A model generated the notes under the pieces. The model was not told the DNA's origin. It ran no database searches and saw only the letters and a list, made by a program, of their open reading frames with translations. A stretch of DNA of 64,000 nt from PALSA-188 sp963720075 (GTDB lineage: Bacteria; Acidobacteriota; Terriglobia; Terriglobales; Acidobacteriaceae): NCBI GenBank assembly GCA_963720075.1, contig CAVREG010000007.1, positions 1-64,000 of the forward strand, in the 5' to 3' direction. A program made the position numbers and the translations under genes. Shown here one piece after another: positions 44,703-53,842 of this stretch (the stretch's first letter is position 1; every line of letters begins with the position of its first letter).

Positions 44703-45032
44703 TTACTCGTGACGAACGAAATCGTAGGAATCAATGACACAGGCTACGCCGTGTGTATCGGAATTCTTGCCTCCCGAAGTAGGCTCGTCCCTGCGCACAA
44801 CGCGCCCGCTACACTTCACCATTACAGGTTCTTTGGCGCCTGTAACTTCTGGCGGCAGTGAAATCTCAAACTCAACATTCGATCCGATTTCGAGATTGGC
44901 GTCGGCTCGAATGTAAACGCCAGCCGCGCTGAGATTCCCGGTCATTCCGGCATGATCTGCGCTCTCTTCGGCCCGGTGAATCTTAATCGGCAGTTCTAAA
45001 GGGAATCTTTTTCCCGTCCGTGCTTCGGACAC
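44703..45032 (-). CDS. PilZ-domain protein
   Basis: 109 residues, little more than a PilZ domain. The c-di-GMP motifs are present: RTGKR (residues 5-9, the RxxxR pattern) and NLSAAG (33-38, the D/NxSxxG pattern). No membrane segment. It may respond to c-di-GMP, whose breakdown could be served by the HD-GYP protein at 3986. It lies just upstream of the response regulator, same strand, gap 18 bases, so the two are probably co-transcribed. Confidence 0.88.
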   Translation of the reverse strand: MSEARTGKRFPLELPIKIHRAEESADHAGMTGNLSAAGVYIRADANLEIGSNVEFEISLPPEVTGAKEPVMVKCSGRVVRRDEPTSGGKNSDTHGVACVIDSYDFVRHE

Positions 45033-45238
45033 AAGACCTCCTCGCTCCTGACCATTCTTATCGGCAAAAGCCAGGTCCGCGATATATTTCTCCTATTAAA
45101 GTTCGATGAATCGCTCAGGGGCGGTTATATCATGGAAGGCCTATCCGTTAAAAGCCTGTTGATACGGGGATTTAGGTAGGAAGTAGGTTCCGGCGGGCAC
45201 GGTCTTCGTCTTCCCGGCGTGATGAAGAGGAAAAATCT

Positions 45239-46084
45239 ATGGCTAATATCGGATTCAACGGACTGCGAGTGCTGTCACTCGAGAGCCGGCGATCCAAAGA
45301 AATCGCGCAATTGATCACTAACAATGGAGGCCAGCCTACGGTTGCGCCGTCCACGCGGGAAGTCCCGGAATCAAATCCCGAGGAATTAAAGTTCGCCGCC
45401 AGTCTGCTGCAAGACGAATTCGCCGCTGTGATTTTCATGACCGGAGTGGGCACGCGCGCGCTGGTGCAAGCAGTCGAGCCAGTATGCTCCCGTCCTCAAT
45501 TCGTGGCTGCTCTCAGCCGGACAAACGTGGTGGCTCGCGGCCCCAAACCAATCGCGGCGCTGCGTGAGTTGGGAGTCCCCGTGACGCTCGCCGTACCCGA
45601 ACCAAATACCTGGCGCGAGATTCTGCTGGTGCTTGATCAAAATAAAGAAAAGACTCCCTTGAAAGGCAAAAAGATCGCCGTTCAGGAGCACGGTGCTCCC
45701 AGTCAGGAACTTTACGATGGACTACGGCAACGCGGCGCCGAGGTTGTTCCTGTTCATGTTTATCAGTGGTCTTTGCCAGAGGACACGGCGCCGCTGAGGG
45801 CAGCCGCTTCCGCTCTCTCACGCAAGGAATTCGACGTCGTCATATTCACGTCTTCGGTACAACTTGTTCATCTGTTACAAATCGCCGAAGAGATGAAGTT
45901 GCGCGACGAAGTGTTGCGTGGCTTGAACGCTGCCGTTATTGCTTCGATCGGTCCGGTAACATCTGAGACGTTGCGAGAGCATGGGGTTGGAGTTGACCTG
46001 GAGCCAACACATCCGAAGATGGGGTTCCTGGTGAAAGAAGCTTCGGAACAAGGCGAAGCGTTGTTAGGACGCAAAGGGCGTTGA
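45239..46084 (+). CDS. hemD: Uroporphyrinogen-III synthase family protein
   Basis: 281 residues, two-domain HemD fold: the first domain has LRVLSLESRRSKEIAQLI, and AVIFMTGVGTRALVQAV; the second has KKIAVQEHGAPSQELYDGLRQRGAEVVPVHVYQW, DVVIFTSSVQLVHLLQIA and AVIASIGPVTSETLREHGV. HemD cyclises hydroxymethylbilane for haem. No other haem gene is adjacent, and some acidobacterial HemD-like proteins stand alone. The call is by family pattern, with the pathway role inferred. Confidence 0.87.
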   Translation: MANIGFNGLRVLSLESRRSKEIAQLITNNGGQPTVAPSTREVPESNPEELKFAASLLQDEFAAVIFMTGVGTRALVQAVEPVCSRPQFVAALSRTNVVARGPKPIAALRELGVPVTLAVPEPNTWREILLVLDQNKEKTPLKGKKIAVQEHGAPSQELYDGLRQRGAEVVPVHVYQWSLPEDTAPLRAAASALSRKEFDVVIFTSSVQLVHLLQIAEEMKLRDEVLRGLNAAVIASIGPVTSETLREHGVGVDLEPTHPKMGFLVKEASEQGEALLGRKGR

Positions 46085-46259
46085 GGAATCGCGAAGGTCT
46101 TATTCGATTCGACTATCGGATATTAACAGTCCGATATTCACAGACTATTTCGCGTCCTTACAGGATTCACGGGCTTGCGCTATTTGGTCCCGCACCGCCC
46201 CTCTGGGAACGAGAACCACGTGAACACCTTGCTTTTGCAGTTTTTCTAAGTCTGACCTC

Positions 46260-46871
46260 TTATAGGTTACGTTGCAGCAGCGGAAAATCCTGATTTAGGG
46301 CGTGCAGATACATCACGCCGCCGGGATCCTTCGGAAATTTTTTCGTGTCGGTCACCTTGCAGTTGGTAAGGGTGGGACGCTCAATGGGCACAAGGGTGTT
46401 TCCGATCAGCAGGCCCGTGTCCACAGTTTTCCCTGTGGGAGAAGTGAACACCGATGTCAGGTTATTTCCGGACCAGAAGGAAAAGTCCGAGCTCATCACC
46501 GTCACGTAGGGAGAGATTTGACTCTTGATGTTCAGGAGCTGCCACAGGTCGTCTAGGTCGTCTTCAAAAGACAGGTCCATCCGATCGGACCACTTTATAA
46601 TATCTTTGGAGGCGATAGAGAACCTCCAAGTGCAGATCTTCTTTTGAGCAGCGCAGGTAGGTGGCGGCGTTTCGATGGGCATTGGACTGTTCGAGACTTT
46701 GAGAACGCTATTTGCGTCCGAGTTTGCGTAGCGAACCTGAAATTCCCAATGGCCACCGTTCTTGTCCTCGTACCTCTCAGGATTAGAGACGCTCCACAAT
46801 CGCTCGGACGGATGTGGCTTTGATTGCGAATTGAATCCCCATGCCCTCCCAGGAAGCACTGTTTTCGCCAT
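46260..46871 (-). CDS. Hypothetical protein, 203 residues
   Basis: Unrecognised. A good ribosome site (AGGGGG) precedes the ATG. No signal peptide or membrane segment. The sequence is Trp/Pro/Lys-rich (YEDKNGGHWEFQVRYANSD, FEDDLDDLWQLL, SDFSFWSGNNLTSVF). The repeat-rich gap beyond it could mean it is a recent arrival. Alternatives cannot be ranked. Confidence 0.6.
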   Translation of the reverse strand: MAKTVLPGRAWGFNSQSKPHPSERLWSVSNPERYEDKNGGHWEFQVRYANSDANSVLKVSNSPMPIETPPPTCAAQKKICTWRFSIASKDIIKWSDRMDLSFEDDLDDLWQLLNIKSQISPYVTVMSSDFSFWSGNNLTSVFTSPTGKTVDTGLLIGNTLVPIERPTLTNCKVTDTKKFPKDPGGVMYLHALNQDFPLLQRNL

Positions 46872-47354
46872 AAGTGCCCCCTAGAAGCGAAGTGTGACAC
46901 TCCTAACCAGTTTGACCGCTTCGACAACATTTTCCGGGCTGTTATAGCGGTTCCGGGTTCCGCTCCTGTCCGAAAGAGGTCTGCTCGTGGCAAAAAGCGC
47001 GGGCACAAAACATCAGCCCTAGCATTTAAGGGATTTACTTAGTCAACTATATTATTGCCCTAAGTTAGGTCGTCCCCTTTGGGCTGGGTGTCTGAGATGC
47101 GCGCGGTTCGCGGACAAGAGTGTCCGCGCCACATAACCTTTTCCGCTCAAGCAGAGCTTGAACTGGGCACTCGGCCTTTGGTTTAAAGAATCAGACTCCT
47201 TCTCTCCACTCTGGTGGGATTCCCACCCTTGCGAAAACCGCGCAAGAGCTTGCCCTGAGCGAAGTCGAAGGAATGGGGCATCCTCGTTCGTTATAGTTCT
47301 TACGAAATCAAAACCTTGCGAGGGTTGGTCGGCCCGCCCACTGGTTTTCGTGGT
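46872..47354. repeat. 480-base gap with dispersed repeats
   Basis: No gene is supported. GCGGACA-agag-TGTCCGC (47110-47127) recurs at 47964. Near 47250-47285 is a degenerate GCCCTGAGCGAAGTCGAAGG element. Confidence 0.55.
47110..47127. repeat. GCGGACA-agag-TGTCCGC palindrome
   Basis: Perfect seven-base arms, four-base loop. The second copy (47964-47983) has eight-base arms and the same loop, and both are followed by CC(T)ACATAA. Confidence 0.7.
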
Positions 47355-47690
47355 TTACGGGTTGAAGTGAAATTCGACCAATTCCGTGGTCGCGTGGTCG
47401 GCCTTTTCCCACTTCCAATTATGAACCGCGGACTGCGCCGATTGTGCAAGCAAAGGATTCCCGCCCTTCACCTGCATGGATTTGACACTTCCGTTGGACT
47501 GCACCAGTACTTCCAGTTTGACAGTGCCCCCCAGCTTCATGGAGTGGGCCATCTGCGGGTACATCGGCACAACTTTATTGACCACTTTGCGTCCGCTGGC
47601 GTTCTGGTGGGCTTGCGCGAAGCACGCCTTCGGTTGGACGCTCGCCAGTACGGCGAGTATGGATAGGATGAGGAACGGGAAGCGCTTCAT
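47355..47690 (-). CDS. Periplasmic TonB-C-terminal-domain protein
   Basis: 111 residues from the ATG at 47690, which has AGGAA in front and starts a good signal peptide (MKRFPFLILSILAVLASV). The rest is a TonB C-terminal domain: VVNKVVPMYPQMAHSMKLGGTVKLEVLVQSNGSVKS and PLLAQSAQSAVHNWKWEKA. There is no membrane anchor or Pro-rich spacer, so it is not an ordinary TonB. Acidobacteria often carry such solitary domains. Confidence 0.82.
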   Translation of the reverse strand: MKRFPFLILSILAVLASVQPKACFAQAHQNASGRKVVNKVVPMYPQMAHSMKLGGTVKLEVLVQSNGSVKSMQVKGGNPLLAQSAQSAVHNWKWEKADHATTELVEFHFNP

Positions 47691-48031
47691 CGTTCCTAAA
47701 CTAGGTGAAGGGATCAAAACGGGAAAGAGTACCGAAGAGATACAGAACGCGTTATGAAAGTAATCTTAGGAGGCAGGCATTTCGTAACGGATGATCTCCC
47801 GGGACGGACGGCGGTACCCAAAGTCTTTTGGTCCGAGTTTCTCCACCGCCGTTACTGTGTAGTCCCGGATACTGGGGAATGTCTCGACTGTCCCCGCGTT
47901 TATGTTCCGAGTTCCTGTTGGGGCTGCGTGGCACTTGCGGGGCGTAAACCTAAATTCAAAGGCGGCGGACAAGAGTGTCCGCCCTACATAAATCGCCGCA
48001 ATGCTTCGGAATGACAAGGAACATGGGCGCG
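47691..48031. repeat. 340-base gap with a GGCGGACA repeat
   Basis: No gene is supported. Palindrome GGCGGACA-agag-TGTCCGCC (47964-47983). Minus-strand translations through it give VGRTLLSAAF, a hallmark of spurious ORFs in this repeat. Confidence 0.55.
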
Positions 48032-48778
48032 TCACTGCTTATGCTGGGAGTCAGGCGTACCGTCATCCGGCGTGCCGTCCGACCACTTGGCGACTGGAAT
48101 CATAAATATTGTCATGCGCTCCAGAGGAACCTCAGTTGCCAGAATCGGGGAGCCCCGTAGATTTGCGCCCCAGGTTTGAGCTTCGGCCAGCGGAACGAAA
48201 AACATTACATGGGGATGCCAGCGCCCGACGCTATCGTTTAGGTATCCTTCCTTTGACTGCATATAGCTCATCGCGCCAGGTTCCAGCGTGGGCAAATCTT
48301 TCTTGTCGAAAGCGGGTTGGAGATCGTCGGCGATCTGAGCTTTGGATCGTCCAGCCAATACCCACTCGGTTTTTCTGGTAATGAGTGGAAGGAAGGATCG
48401 CGCGGCGGGCGCATTGATGCAGATCGGAGACCGCAGCTTGGGATTCCAGAACTCAGGATCGTCGGGTCCGGCGGCCCATGATCGTTGTACAAAGCACACG
48501 AAACCGTTCTTGCCTTTGACTGCGGTTTCGTAGCCGTGCCGTCCGAGGACCAAAACCTCGGCATCATGTGAAATGGATTCCGGGGCCGCGCTTCGCGCCA
48601 GGGCGATCTCGGCGTCTCGATCCGCAATCAGGTATTGCTCAAGCGGGGCCATGGCGGGATACGGCGCTTTGGCGTCCTGCGCTCGCGCTTGCCACGTTGC
48701 GCCAGGCATGATGAGCAGCGCGAAGGTTGTTACGGTGATCGTCCTTACTGTGGTCGCCCTGAGGGTTTTCGGCTTCAT
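48032..48778 (-). CDS. Exported protein of unknown function
   Basis: 248 residues. Signal peptide (MKPKTLRATTVRTITVTTFALLIMPGATWQARAQ). The mature part has regions NGFVCFVQRSWAAGPDDPEFWNPK, TRKTEWVLAGRSKAQIADD, and GRWHPHVMFFVPLAEAQTWG. No catalytic motif known to me. The C-terminus repeats DGTPDDGTPD. It probably works in the periplasm. Confidence 0.65.
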   Translation of the reverse strand: MKPKTLRATTVRTITVTTFALLIMPGATWQARAQDAKAPYPAMAPLEQYLIADRDAEIALARSAAPESISHDAEVLVLGRHGYETAVKGKNGFVCFVQRSWAAGPDDPEFWNPKLRSPICINAPAARSFLPLITRKTEWVLAGRSKAQIADDLQPAFDKKDLPTLEPGAMSYMQSKEGYLNDSVGRWHPHVMFFVPLAEAQTWGANLRGSPILATEVPLERMTIFMIPVAKWSDGTPDDGTPDSQHKQ

Positions 48779-48849
48779 TGATTTCTCCTAAGATAACCTC
48801 GGCAATCCCCGCTCAAGCGAGCTTGAACGGGACACACTCGAAGAGTATC

Positions 48850-49398
48850 TCAGAAGCGCGGGACCTGCGCGGCGGACCGCGAATCATCCGCCTTAAGCAT
48901 GGCGAATCCCAGAAAAGCGCCCACCAGTATCGGAATGCCATGGATATCGCGGAGATAGGTGAGGATGATCGCGCCGAGCAGGATGATGAGTCCGCCGAAT
49001 TGAGCGGGGCGAGTTTGACCCTTGTAGACAAGCCATATCGCGAGGCTGCCGAGCAGGCCGGCTCCTGCTACAGATGCTCCGGCACCGTGAGGTTGCCAGG
49101 CGTAGCCGGCGACTTCTCCTGAAAAGCCGGACACGATGTACAGAATCAGCCAGCGCCGGCTTCCCCAAAGGCGTTCCGCCAGCCCTCCGACGATTAGGAT
49201 TGACGCAAAAACGAAAACGATCGCGCGCCACCCGTCTGGTTGTACCAACAGCGGTGTTATAAGGCGCCAATACTGGTGTTGCGCCAAGGCTGAGGGAGTT
49301 CGCTCCAGGCATGACAACAGTTGAGGGAAGACATAATGAAGGCCAGTCAGAATCCCCGTCACGAGGAGAGTACTCAGCGTCGCGATAGGCCTTCTCAT
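48850..49398 (-). CDS. Rhomboid-like intramembrane protein
   Basis: 182 residues, about six membrane segments. HQYWRLITPLLVQPDGWRAIVF resembles the rhomboid N-terminal region, Ser109 sits in GAGASVAGAGLLG where rhomboids have GxSG, and His153 in DIHGIPILVGAFLGF is in the right place for the second dyad residue. The motif around Ser differs (GASVA), so it may be an active protease or an inactive relative. It begins next to another multi-pass membrane protein gene. Confidence 0.65.
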   Translation of the reverse strand: MRRPIATLSTLLVTGILTGLHYVFPQLLSCLERTPSALAQHQYWRLITPLLVQPDGWRAIVFVFASILIVGGLAERLWGSRRWLILYIVSGFSGEVAGYAWQPHGAGASVAGAGLLGSLAIWLVYKGQTRPAQFGGLIILLGAIILTYLRDIHGIPILVGAFLGFAMLKADDSRSAAQVPRF

Positions 49399-49451
49399 CG
49401 GCTACTTGGAGCGGAATGCCATAGCATTACGTTCCGAATTATAAGATGCGT

Positions 49452-50369
49452 TCAATCCCCGCGCCGTGGGCTCGCTTCTGTTGCCAGCGCCCATCCCACG
49501 ATTGCGCCCAGGAGAAGGTCCGAGCATAGTGTCTCCCAGAAGTGGCTGTGCGCTACAGAGGCGGGCATCAGTGGGTTGGGAATGAACAGCACGAAACTCC
49601 CGACTCCGAATAGCGCCGCGATGATGGCCGCGGTTTCAAGTCTCCTGGTATTCAACATCCTGACGACGGGATACGCGAACAGGGCCCACAGGAGTCCCCG
49701 TCCGAACTGAAACGGCAGCATCCACGGCGTTCCCGTCATGGTGGAGCGCATCTGCTGGTAGAAGCTTTTCAACTCCGTTGTTCCGGAGTAGTAGAGGCGC
49801 AGCTCGGGATTCTGCCATGCCACGTAATATCCGAACAGGTAGTAGAGGACAACGTACACGATGGCTAGAATGACGAACCGGACCGCTTTGCTCTTCAAGG
49901 TGAGAGCGCGATCGGCGGGCGGCTGCTCGGGGCCGCGTATTTTCCCCATGATCAGGACTGCCAGCGGAACAAACAGAATCGCGACTATCGCTCCCATTAC
50001 AAAGAGGTTCTTAATCAGCCCGGGCGGCATTTTCGCGCGCAAGTAAACGATGGTTTCTATCTGGGTGATAACGGTCATGAGGCCGTAGAAGGTGAAGACG
50101 AGCGCCGTAATCAACTTCAACCCGCGCCAGCGCGATCTCTGGATGATCCAGGCAATCACCAGCGAAACCAAGAATGTATATGCCAGGAGTGGTCCGAGCA
50201 ACGAAGCGGCCTGTTGCGCCTGAGCTGCGGGAGTCGACGCCGCCTGGGCTGAAGGTGACGGCACCGGTGACGGTGCCATGCCAGCCACGTTAGTGGCAAC
50301 TATGAAAACAATGATCAGAATCAGGGTGAGGACAAGGACCCGTAACCAGAACACGGCTGCAGCTTTCAT
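49452..50369 (-). CDS. Multi-pass membrane protein, hypothetical
   Basis: 305 residues with about seven hydrophobic segments and a Pro/Ala/Gln-rich loop after the first (PSPVPSPSAQAASTPAAQAQ). No family recognised. The pattern WRGLKLITALVFTFYGLMTV, LAIVYVVLYYLFGYYVAW and TPWMLPFQFGRGLLWALFAYP suggests an integral membrane protein without a catalytic motif. The rhomboid-like gene follows 53 bases later on the same strand. Confidence 0.65.
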   Translation of the reverse strand: MKAAAVFWLRVLVLTLILIIVFIVATNVAGMAPSPVPSPSAQAASTPAAQAQQAASLLGPLLAYTFLVSLVIAWIIQRSRWRGLKLITALVFTFYGLMTVITQIETIVYLRAKMPPGLIKNLFVMGAIVAILFVPLAVLIMGKIRGPEQPPADRALTLKSKAVRFVILAIVYVVLYYLFGYYVAWQNPELRLYYSGTTELKSFYQQMRSTMTGTPWMLPFQFGRGLLWALFAYPVVRMLNTRRLETAAIIAALFGVGSFVLFIPNPLMPASVAHSHFWETLCSDLLLGAIVGWALATEASPRRGD

Positions 50370-50739
50370 CGCAGACCTCGCAGGTAAGTCATTGCGTTTC
50401 TCTTGTGTGCTCGGAAACTAATTGCCGCACAGTGAGTCGCCAGCTCAAAACTCTACACCGCACGAAAACTGCGGTGAAGTGGTGGCTTGCTAACCTTTAC
50501 GTTTCTTGTAAAGGTAAAGTTCACAGAAAACATAGCTCCGACAATCCGGGGACAGACGGGACGCACCCCAATTCTTTTGGCCCCCAGAGGTTCCCCTCCT
50601 CAAGATGAAACATTTTCATAGTGTCAAAGTACGGGTAATCGGTGTAAACTTGCCGCCGTTTTTGAGTTCCAAGAAAAGGGTGCGGTTCGAAGTCGGCGGC
50701 TGGACGCGAGCGCTGCACTTTCTCTCCCCGGAGGCAAAA
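50370..50739 (+). other. 370-base gap upstream of the SGNH hydrolase
   Basis: No gene. Contains a G-rich stretch around 50540-50580 (GGGGACAGACGGGACGCACC) of the kind repeated in related genomes. GGAGG before the ATG at 50740 is the ribosome site. Confidence 0.45.
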
Positions 50740-51564
50740 ATGCGAAAGCGATTAGTTACTCTCTCTGTATTGGTGATGCTCTTTGGACCGGCGCTGGCTC
50801 GCGCGACCGAAGGACCGACGTACTACTATCTGGCCCTGGGCGATTCATTGGCTGTGGGTATACAGCCATCCGCAAGCGGCGATGTCGCCACGAACCATGG
50901 ATACGCGGACGACCTCTATGCGTTGTTCCGAACCCGCGTACGAGGGCTCAAGCTCGCCAAGCTGGGGTGCTCAGGCGAGACCACGGCGACGATGATTAAC
51001 GGCGGGATTTGTAACTACGACGAAGGCAGTCAACTGGCGGCGGCCACCAGTTTCCTCCAGACGCACCACGTAGCCTTCGTCACATTGGATATCGGCGCGA
51101 ACGACATTGATCAATGCATTAGCCTGGCCGGGATCGGCGCGACTTGCGTGACAGATGCTTTCACAAGTGTGGGTGAAAACCTGCCGAAGATCCTCGCGGA
51201 ACTGCGCGCAGCGGCCCCGGACACGCTTATTGTCGCCATGAACTATTACGATCCATTCCTCGCGGCATGGAAGCTCGGACCCAGCGGACAATTTTTAGCC
51301 TCTGAATCGCTGGCGGCGACGAACGCGTTCAACGGCTTACTGGAGACGGCGTATAAGGCGTTCGACGTTCCTGTTGCGGACGTCGCGGAAGCATACCGGA
51401 TCAACAACCCAACTTTAATTTTGAATGTTCCTCTAAACGTGTTTCTTGAGCTGGTCTGGACGTGGATCGGCGCGCCCCCGCCCTTCGGTCCCGACGTCCA
51501 TCCGAACGATGTTGGATACGCCGTCATCGCAGGCGCATTCGCCGAGAGAATCGCAAATCTGTAG
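50740..51564 (+). CDS. Secreted SGNH/GDSL-family hydrolase
   Basis: 274 residues from the ATG at 50740, which has GGAGG in front. Signal peptide MRKRLVTLSVLVMLFGPALARA. Catalytic Ser36 in YLALGDSLAVG, block III Asn in LDIGANDIDQC, and the Asp-His dyad in PDVHPNDVGYAVIA. An extracellular esterase or lipase is likely. The substrate is unknown. It stands alone. Confidence 0.88.
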   Translation: MRKRLVTLSVLVMLFGPALARATEGPTYYYLALGDSLAVGIQPSASGDVATNHGYADDLYALFRTRVRGLKLAKLGCSGETTATMINGGICNYDEGSQLAAATSFLQTHHVAFVTLDIGANDIDQCISLAGIGATCVTDAFTSVGENLPKILAELRAAAPDTLIVAMNYYDPFLAAWKLGPSGQFLASESLAATNAFNGLLETAYKAFDVPVADVAEAYRINNPTLILNVPLNVFLELVWTWIGAPPPFGPDVHPNDVGYAVIAGAFAERIANL

Positions 51565-52027
51565 CGGCAGCGTGGCTAATCCGGGATGTACGTCAGAGAA
51601 GTTTCATGCGGAACTCTGGCGGCTGGCCAATTTTCACAGTTTCGCTGGCCGTGATCCGCCGAAACACTGGCGAACTTTCGCATCCTGTGGGAAACTGTGG
51701 GCATGGGAAACAAAGACGCTCCGAAACGCGAAAAGAAAAAACCGCCTAAGAAGAAATAAGGCGTTCGCGAGTTCCTAACGAACCGTGAAATGGGTCAGGC
51801 TCGTTCAAGCTGGCCTTATTTGTCTTTTTTGTCTTTGCCGAAAGCTCTGCGCAATGTTTTTGCAAGCGGCGGCGGCATCTTTTTCAGAGCTTCGCGACCA
51901 AGGCCTTGAACCGTCTCGCTCAGGTCATGCTTTCGCATCGATCGAGCGATCTCGGCGATAACGCCAGATGGTAGATATTTATGGCTTCTGGCAAAGTTTC
52001 ATGGCTGCCGAAGGGTCCTGCTCATAC
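51565..52027. other. 460-base gap with two very small possible ORFs
   Basis: Plus 51703-51759 encodes 18 residues, Lys-rich (MGNKDAPKREKKKPPKKK). Minus 51816-51938 encodes 40 residues (MRKHDLSETVQGLGREALKK and onward, ending GKDKKDK). The latter frame is open about 20 codons further upstream, so it could be the tail of a decayed gene. Neither has a strong ribosome site. Confidence 0.3.
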
Positions 52028-53827
52028 ATGAGTTTGCGGAATAGCTTTCCCGGGGCGCTCGCCTTTCTGCTCTTTATCCCACTTGTATTCGCCAATGCTG
52101 GCCAGGCCGATGCACACCCCGCGCCCGCGGGGGGTTTTGATGGTCCGGCGGAACTTCCACGCTTGTACGTTCAGAGCTCGCTGAGTTCGACTCCCGCGGC
52201 TGGCCGGGTGATTAACATTCGCGCGAGCGACGACCTGCAGAAGGCAATTGACGGCGCGAAGTGTGGCGACACCTTGAAACTGGAAGCCGGGGCGACCTTT
52301 CATGGCCTCTTTCGCTTGCCCGCCAAGCCTTGTGACGATTCTCATTGGATCATCATCCGGACGAGCGCTCCGGATGAAATGCTGCCTCCGGAAGGCACGC
52401 GAATTTCCCCCTGCTATGCCGGAGTCGCCTCGCTGCCGGGCCGCCCGGATTTTCACTGTGCCTCCGTGCGTAACGTCATGGCAAAAATCGAATTTGATGG
52501 CGACGGAGATTCGGGGCCGATCTTATTCCTGTCGCACGCAAGTCATTACCGCCTGATCGGTCTGGAAGTCACGCGAGGAAAGCCCCAAGAGCACCTGCGC
52601 AATCTTATCCAGCCGAAAGGTCCGGAGGATACTGCCGACCACATTGTGTTCGACCGGCTGTGGTTGCATGGAACCGCTCAAGACGAGACGAAGGGCGGCA
52701 TACACCTCACCGGCACTACATTTGTCGCAATTGTTGATTCGTACTTCAGCGATTTTCACTGTATTGCCCGGAAAGGATCTTGCACAGACGCCCAGGCGAT
52801 CAACGGCGGAGGAGGAGACGAACCTGGCGGGCCCTACAAGATCGAAAATAATTTCCTTGAGGCATCAGGGCAATCAATCATGTTTGGAGGAGCGTCGGGA
52901 ACCGCGACGCCTGCGGATATAGAAATACGCGGCAATCATTTGTTTAAACCCTTAACCTGGAAGCCAGGAGAAGCTGGATTCGCCGGCGGTTACACAGGCG
53001 ATCCTTTCGTTGTGAAGAACAATTTTGAGCTTAAGAACGCCCAGAGAGTTCTCTTTGAAGCCAACCTGCTGGAAGACTGTTGGGGCGGTTTTACCCAGAG
53101 AGGCTTTTCAATTGTGCTTCTCCCATCCAATCAGGGGCGCCATTGTCCCCAATGTCGCGTTACCGACATTACAATCCGAGACAATTTGATTCGTCACGTT
53201 GGAGGCGCGCTGGATATTGCAAATGTAGGCACGGGCAAGAACGCTCCATCAGCCGATGGCGAAAGGTATAGCATCCACGACCTGTTAGTGGATGACATTG
53301 ATGGCGAGAAGTATGCCGGCACCGGCGTGTTCTTGTTGATCATGTCTGTCGCACCGCCGCTGAAGAGCGTTCATATAGATCACGTAACCGCATTTCCGGA
53401 ACGCGCTATTTTGTCAGTGCTTAACCGAGGTCCGAAGATCGAGGATTTTGCAATATCAAACAGCATTTTTAGTCCTGGAAACCGCCAGATTATGGCCGCA
53501 GGAGGAGGACCTGACAACTGCGCTCAAGCTCGCGATAATCCTGATGAGATCTTGAAAAATTGCTTCTCCGCTTCAGCGTTCACAAACAATCTGATCATTG
53601 GCAGCAGCGGTAATTGGCCGCATGGAAATACCTTCGTAAAGAACACCCGTGATGCTGGCCTTCGCGAGTCGAACGCTGGACGCAACGGGGATTATCGCCT
53701 GTGCCATGGAAAAGGCGATGGCGGAGATTGCACCAAGCCCTCTCCTGCGCTGGCGAAGGGCTCGGGTGGAAAGAATATTGGTGCGGACATTGACGCGATT
53801 GAAAAGGCGGCCAGCGCGGCAAACTGA
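52028..53827 (+). CDS. Secreted right-handed beta-helix repeat protein
   Basis: 599 residues from the ATG at 52028, which gives a signal peptide (MSLRNSFPGALAFLLFIPLVFANAGQADA). After that comes a parallel beta-helix with short rungs such as NHIVFDRLWLHGTAQD-like (HIVFDRLWLHG), IEIRGNHLFKPL, and VTDITIRDNLIRHVGGALDIAN. Several Cys occur as possible disulfides. Folds like this include pectate lyases, epimerases and phage-type tailspikes, and no lyase active-site motif stands out. The downstream genes are on the opposite strand. Confidence 0.8.
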   Translation: MSLRNSFPGALAFLLFIPLVFANAGQADAHPAPAGGFDGPAELPRLYVQSSLSSTPAAGRVINIRASDDLQKAIDGAKCGDTLKLEAGATFHGLFRLPAKPCDDSHWIIIRTSAPDEMLPPEGTRISPCYAGVASLPGRPDFHCASVRNVMAKIEFDGDGDSGPILFLSHASHYRLIGLEVTRGKPQEHLRNLIQPKGPEDTADHIVFDRLWLHGTAQDETKGGIHLTGTTFVAIVDSYFSDFHCIARKGSCTDAQAINGGGGDEPGGPYKIENNFLEASGQSIMFGGASGTATPADIEIRGNHLFKPLTWKPGEAGFAGGYTGDPFVVKNNFELKNAQRVLFEANLLEDCWGGFTQRGFSIVLLPSNQGRHCPQCRVTDITIRDNLIRHVGGALDIANVGTGKNAPSADGERYSIHDLLVDDIDGEKYAGTGVFLLIMSVAPPLKSVHIDHVTAFPERAILSVLNRGPKIEDFAISNSIFSPGNRQIMAAGGGPDNCAQARDNPDEILKNCFSASAFTNNLIIGSSGNWPHGNTFVKNTRDAGLRESNAGRNGDYRLCHGKGDGGDCTKPSPALAKGSGGKNIGADIDAIEKAASAAN

Positions 53828-53842
53828 CGATACTGAAATGCT

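Noticed and set aside
47766..48035. 89-codon minus-strand ORF including VGRTLLSAAF
   Set aside because: This is the translation of the GGCGGACA dispersed repeat, a well-known source of spurious ORFs.
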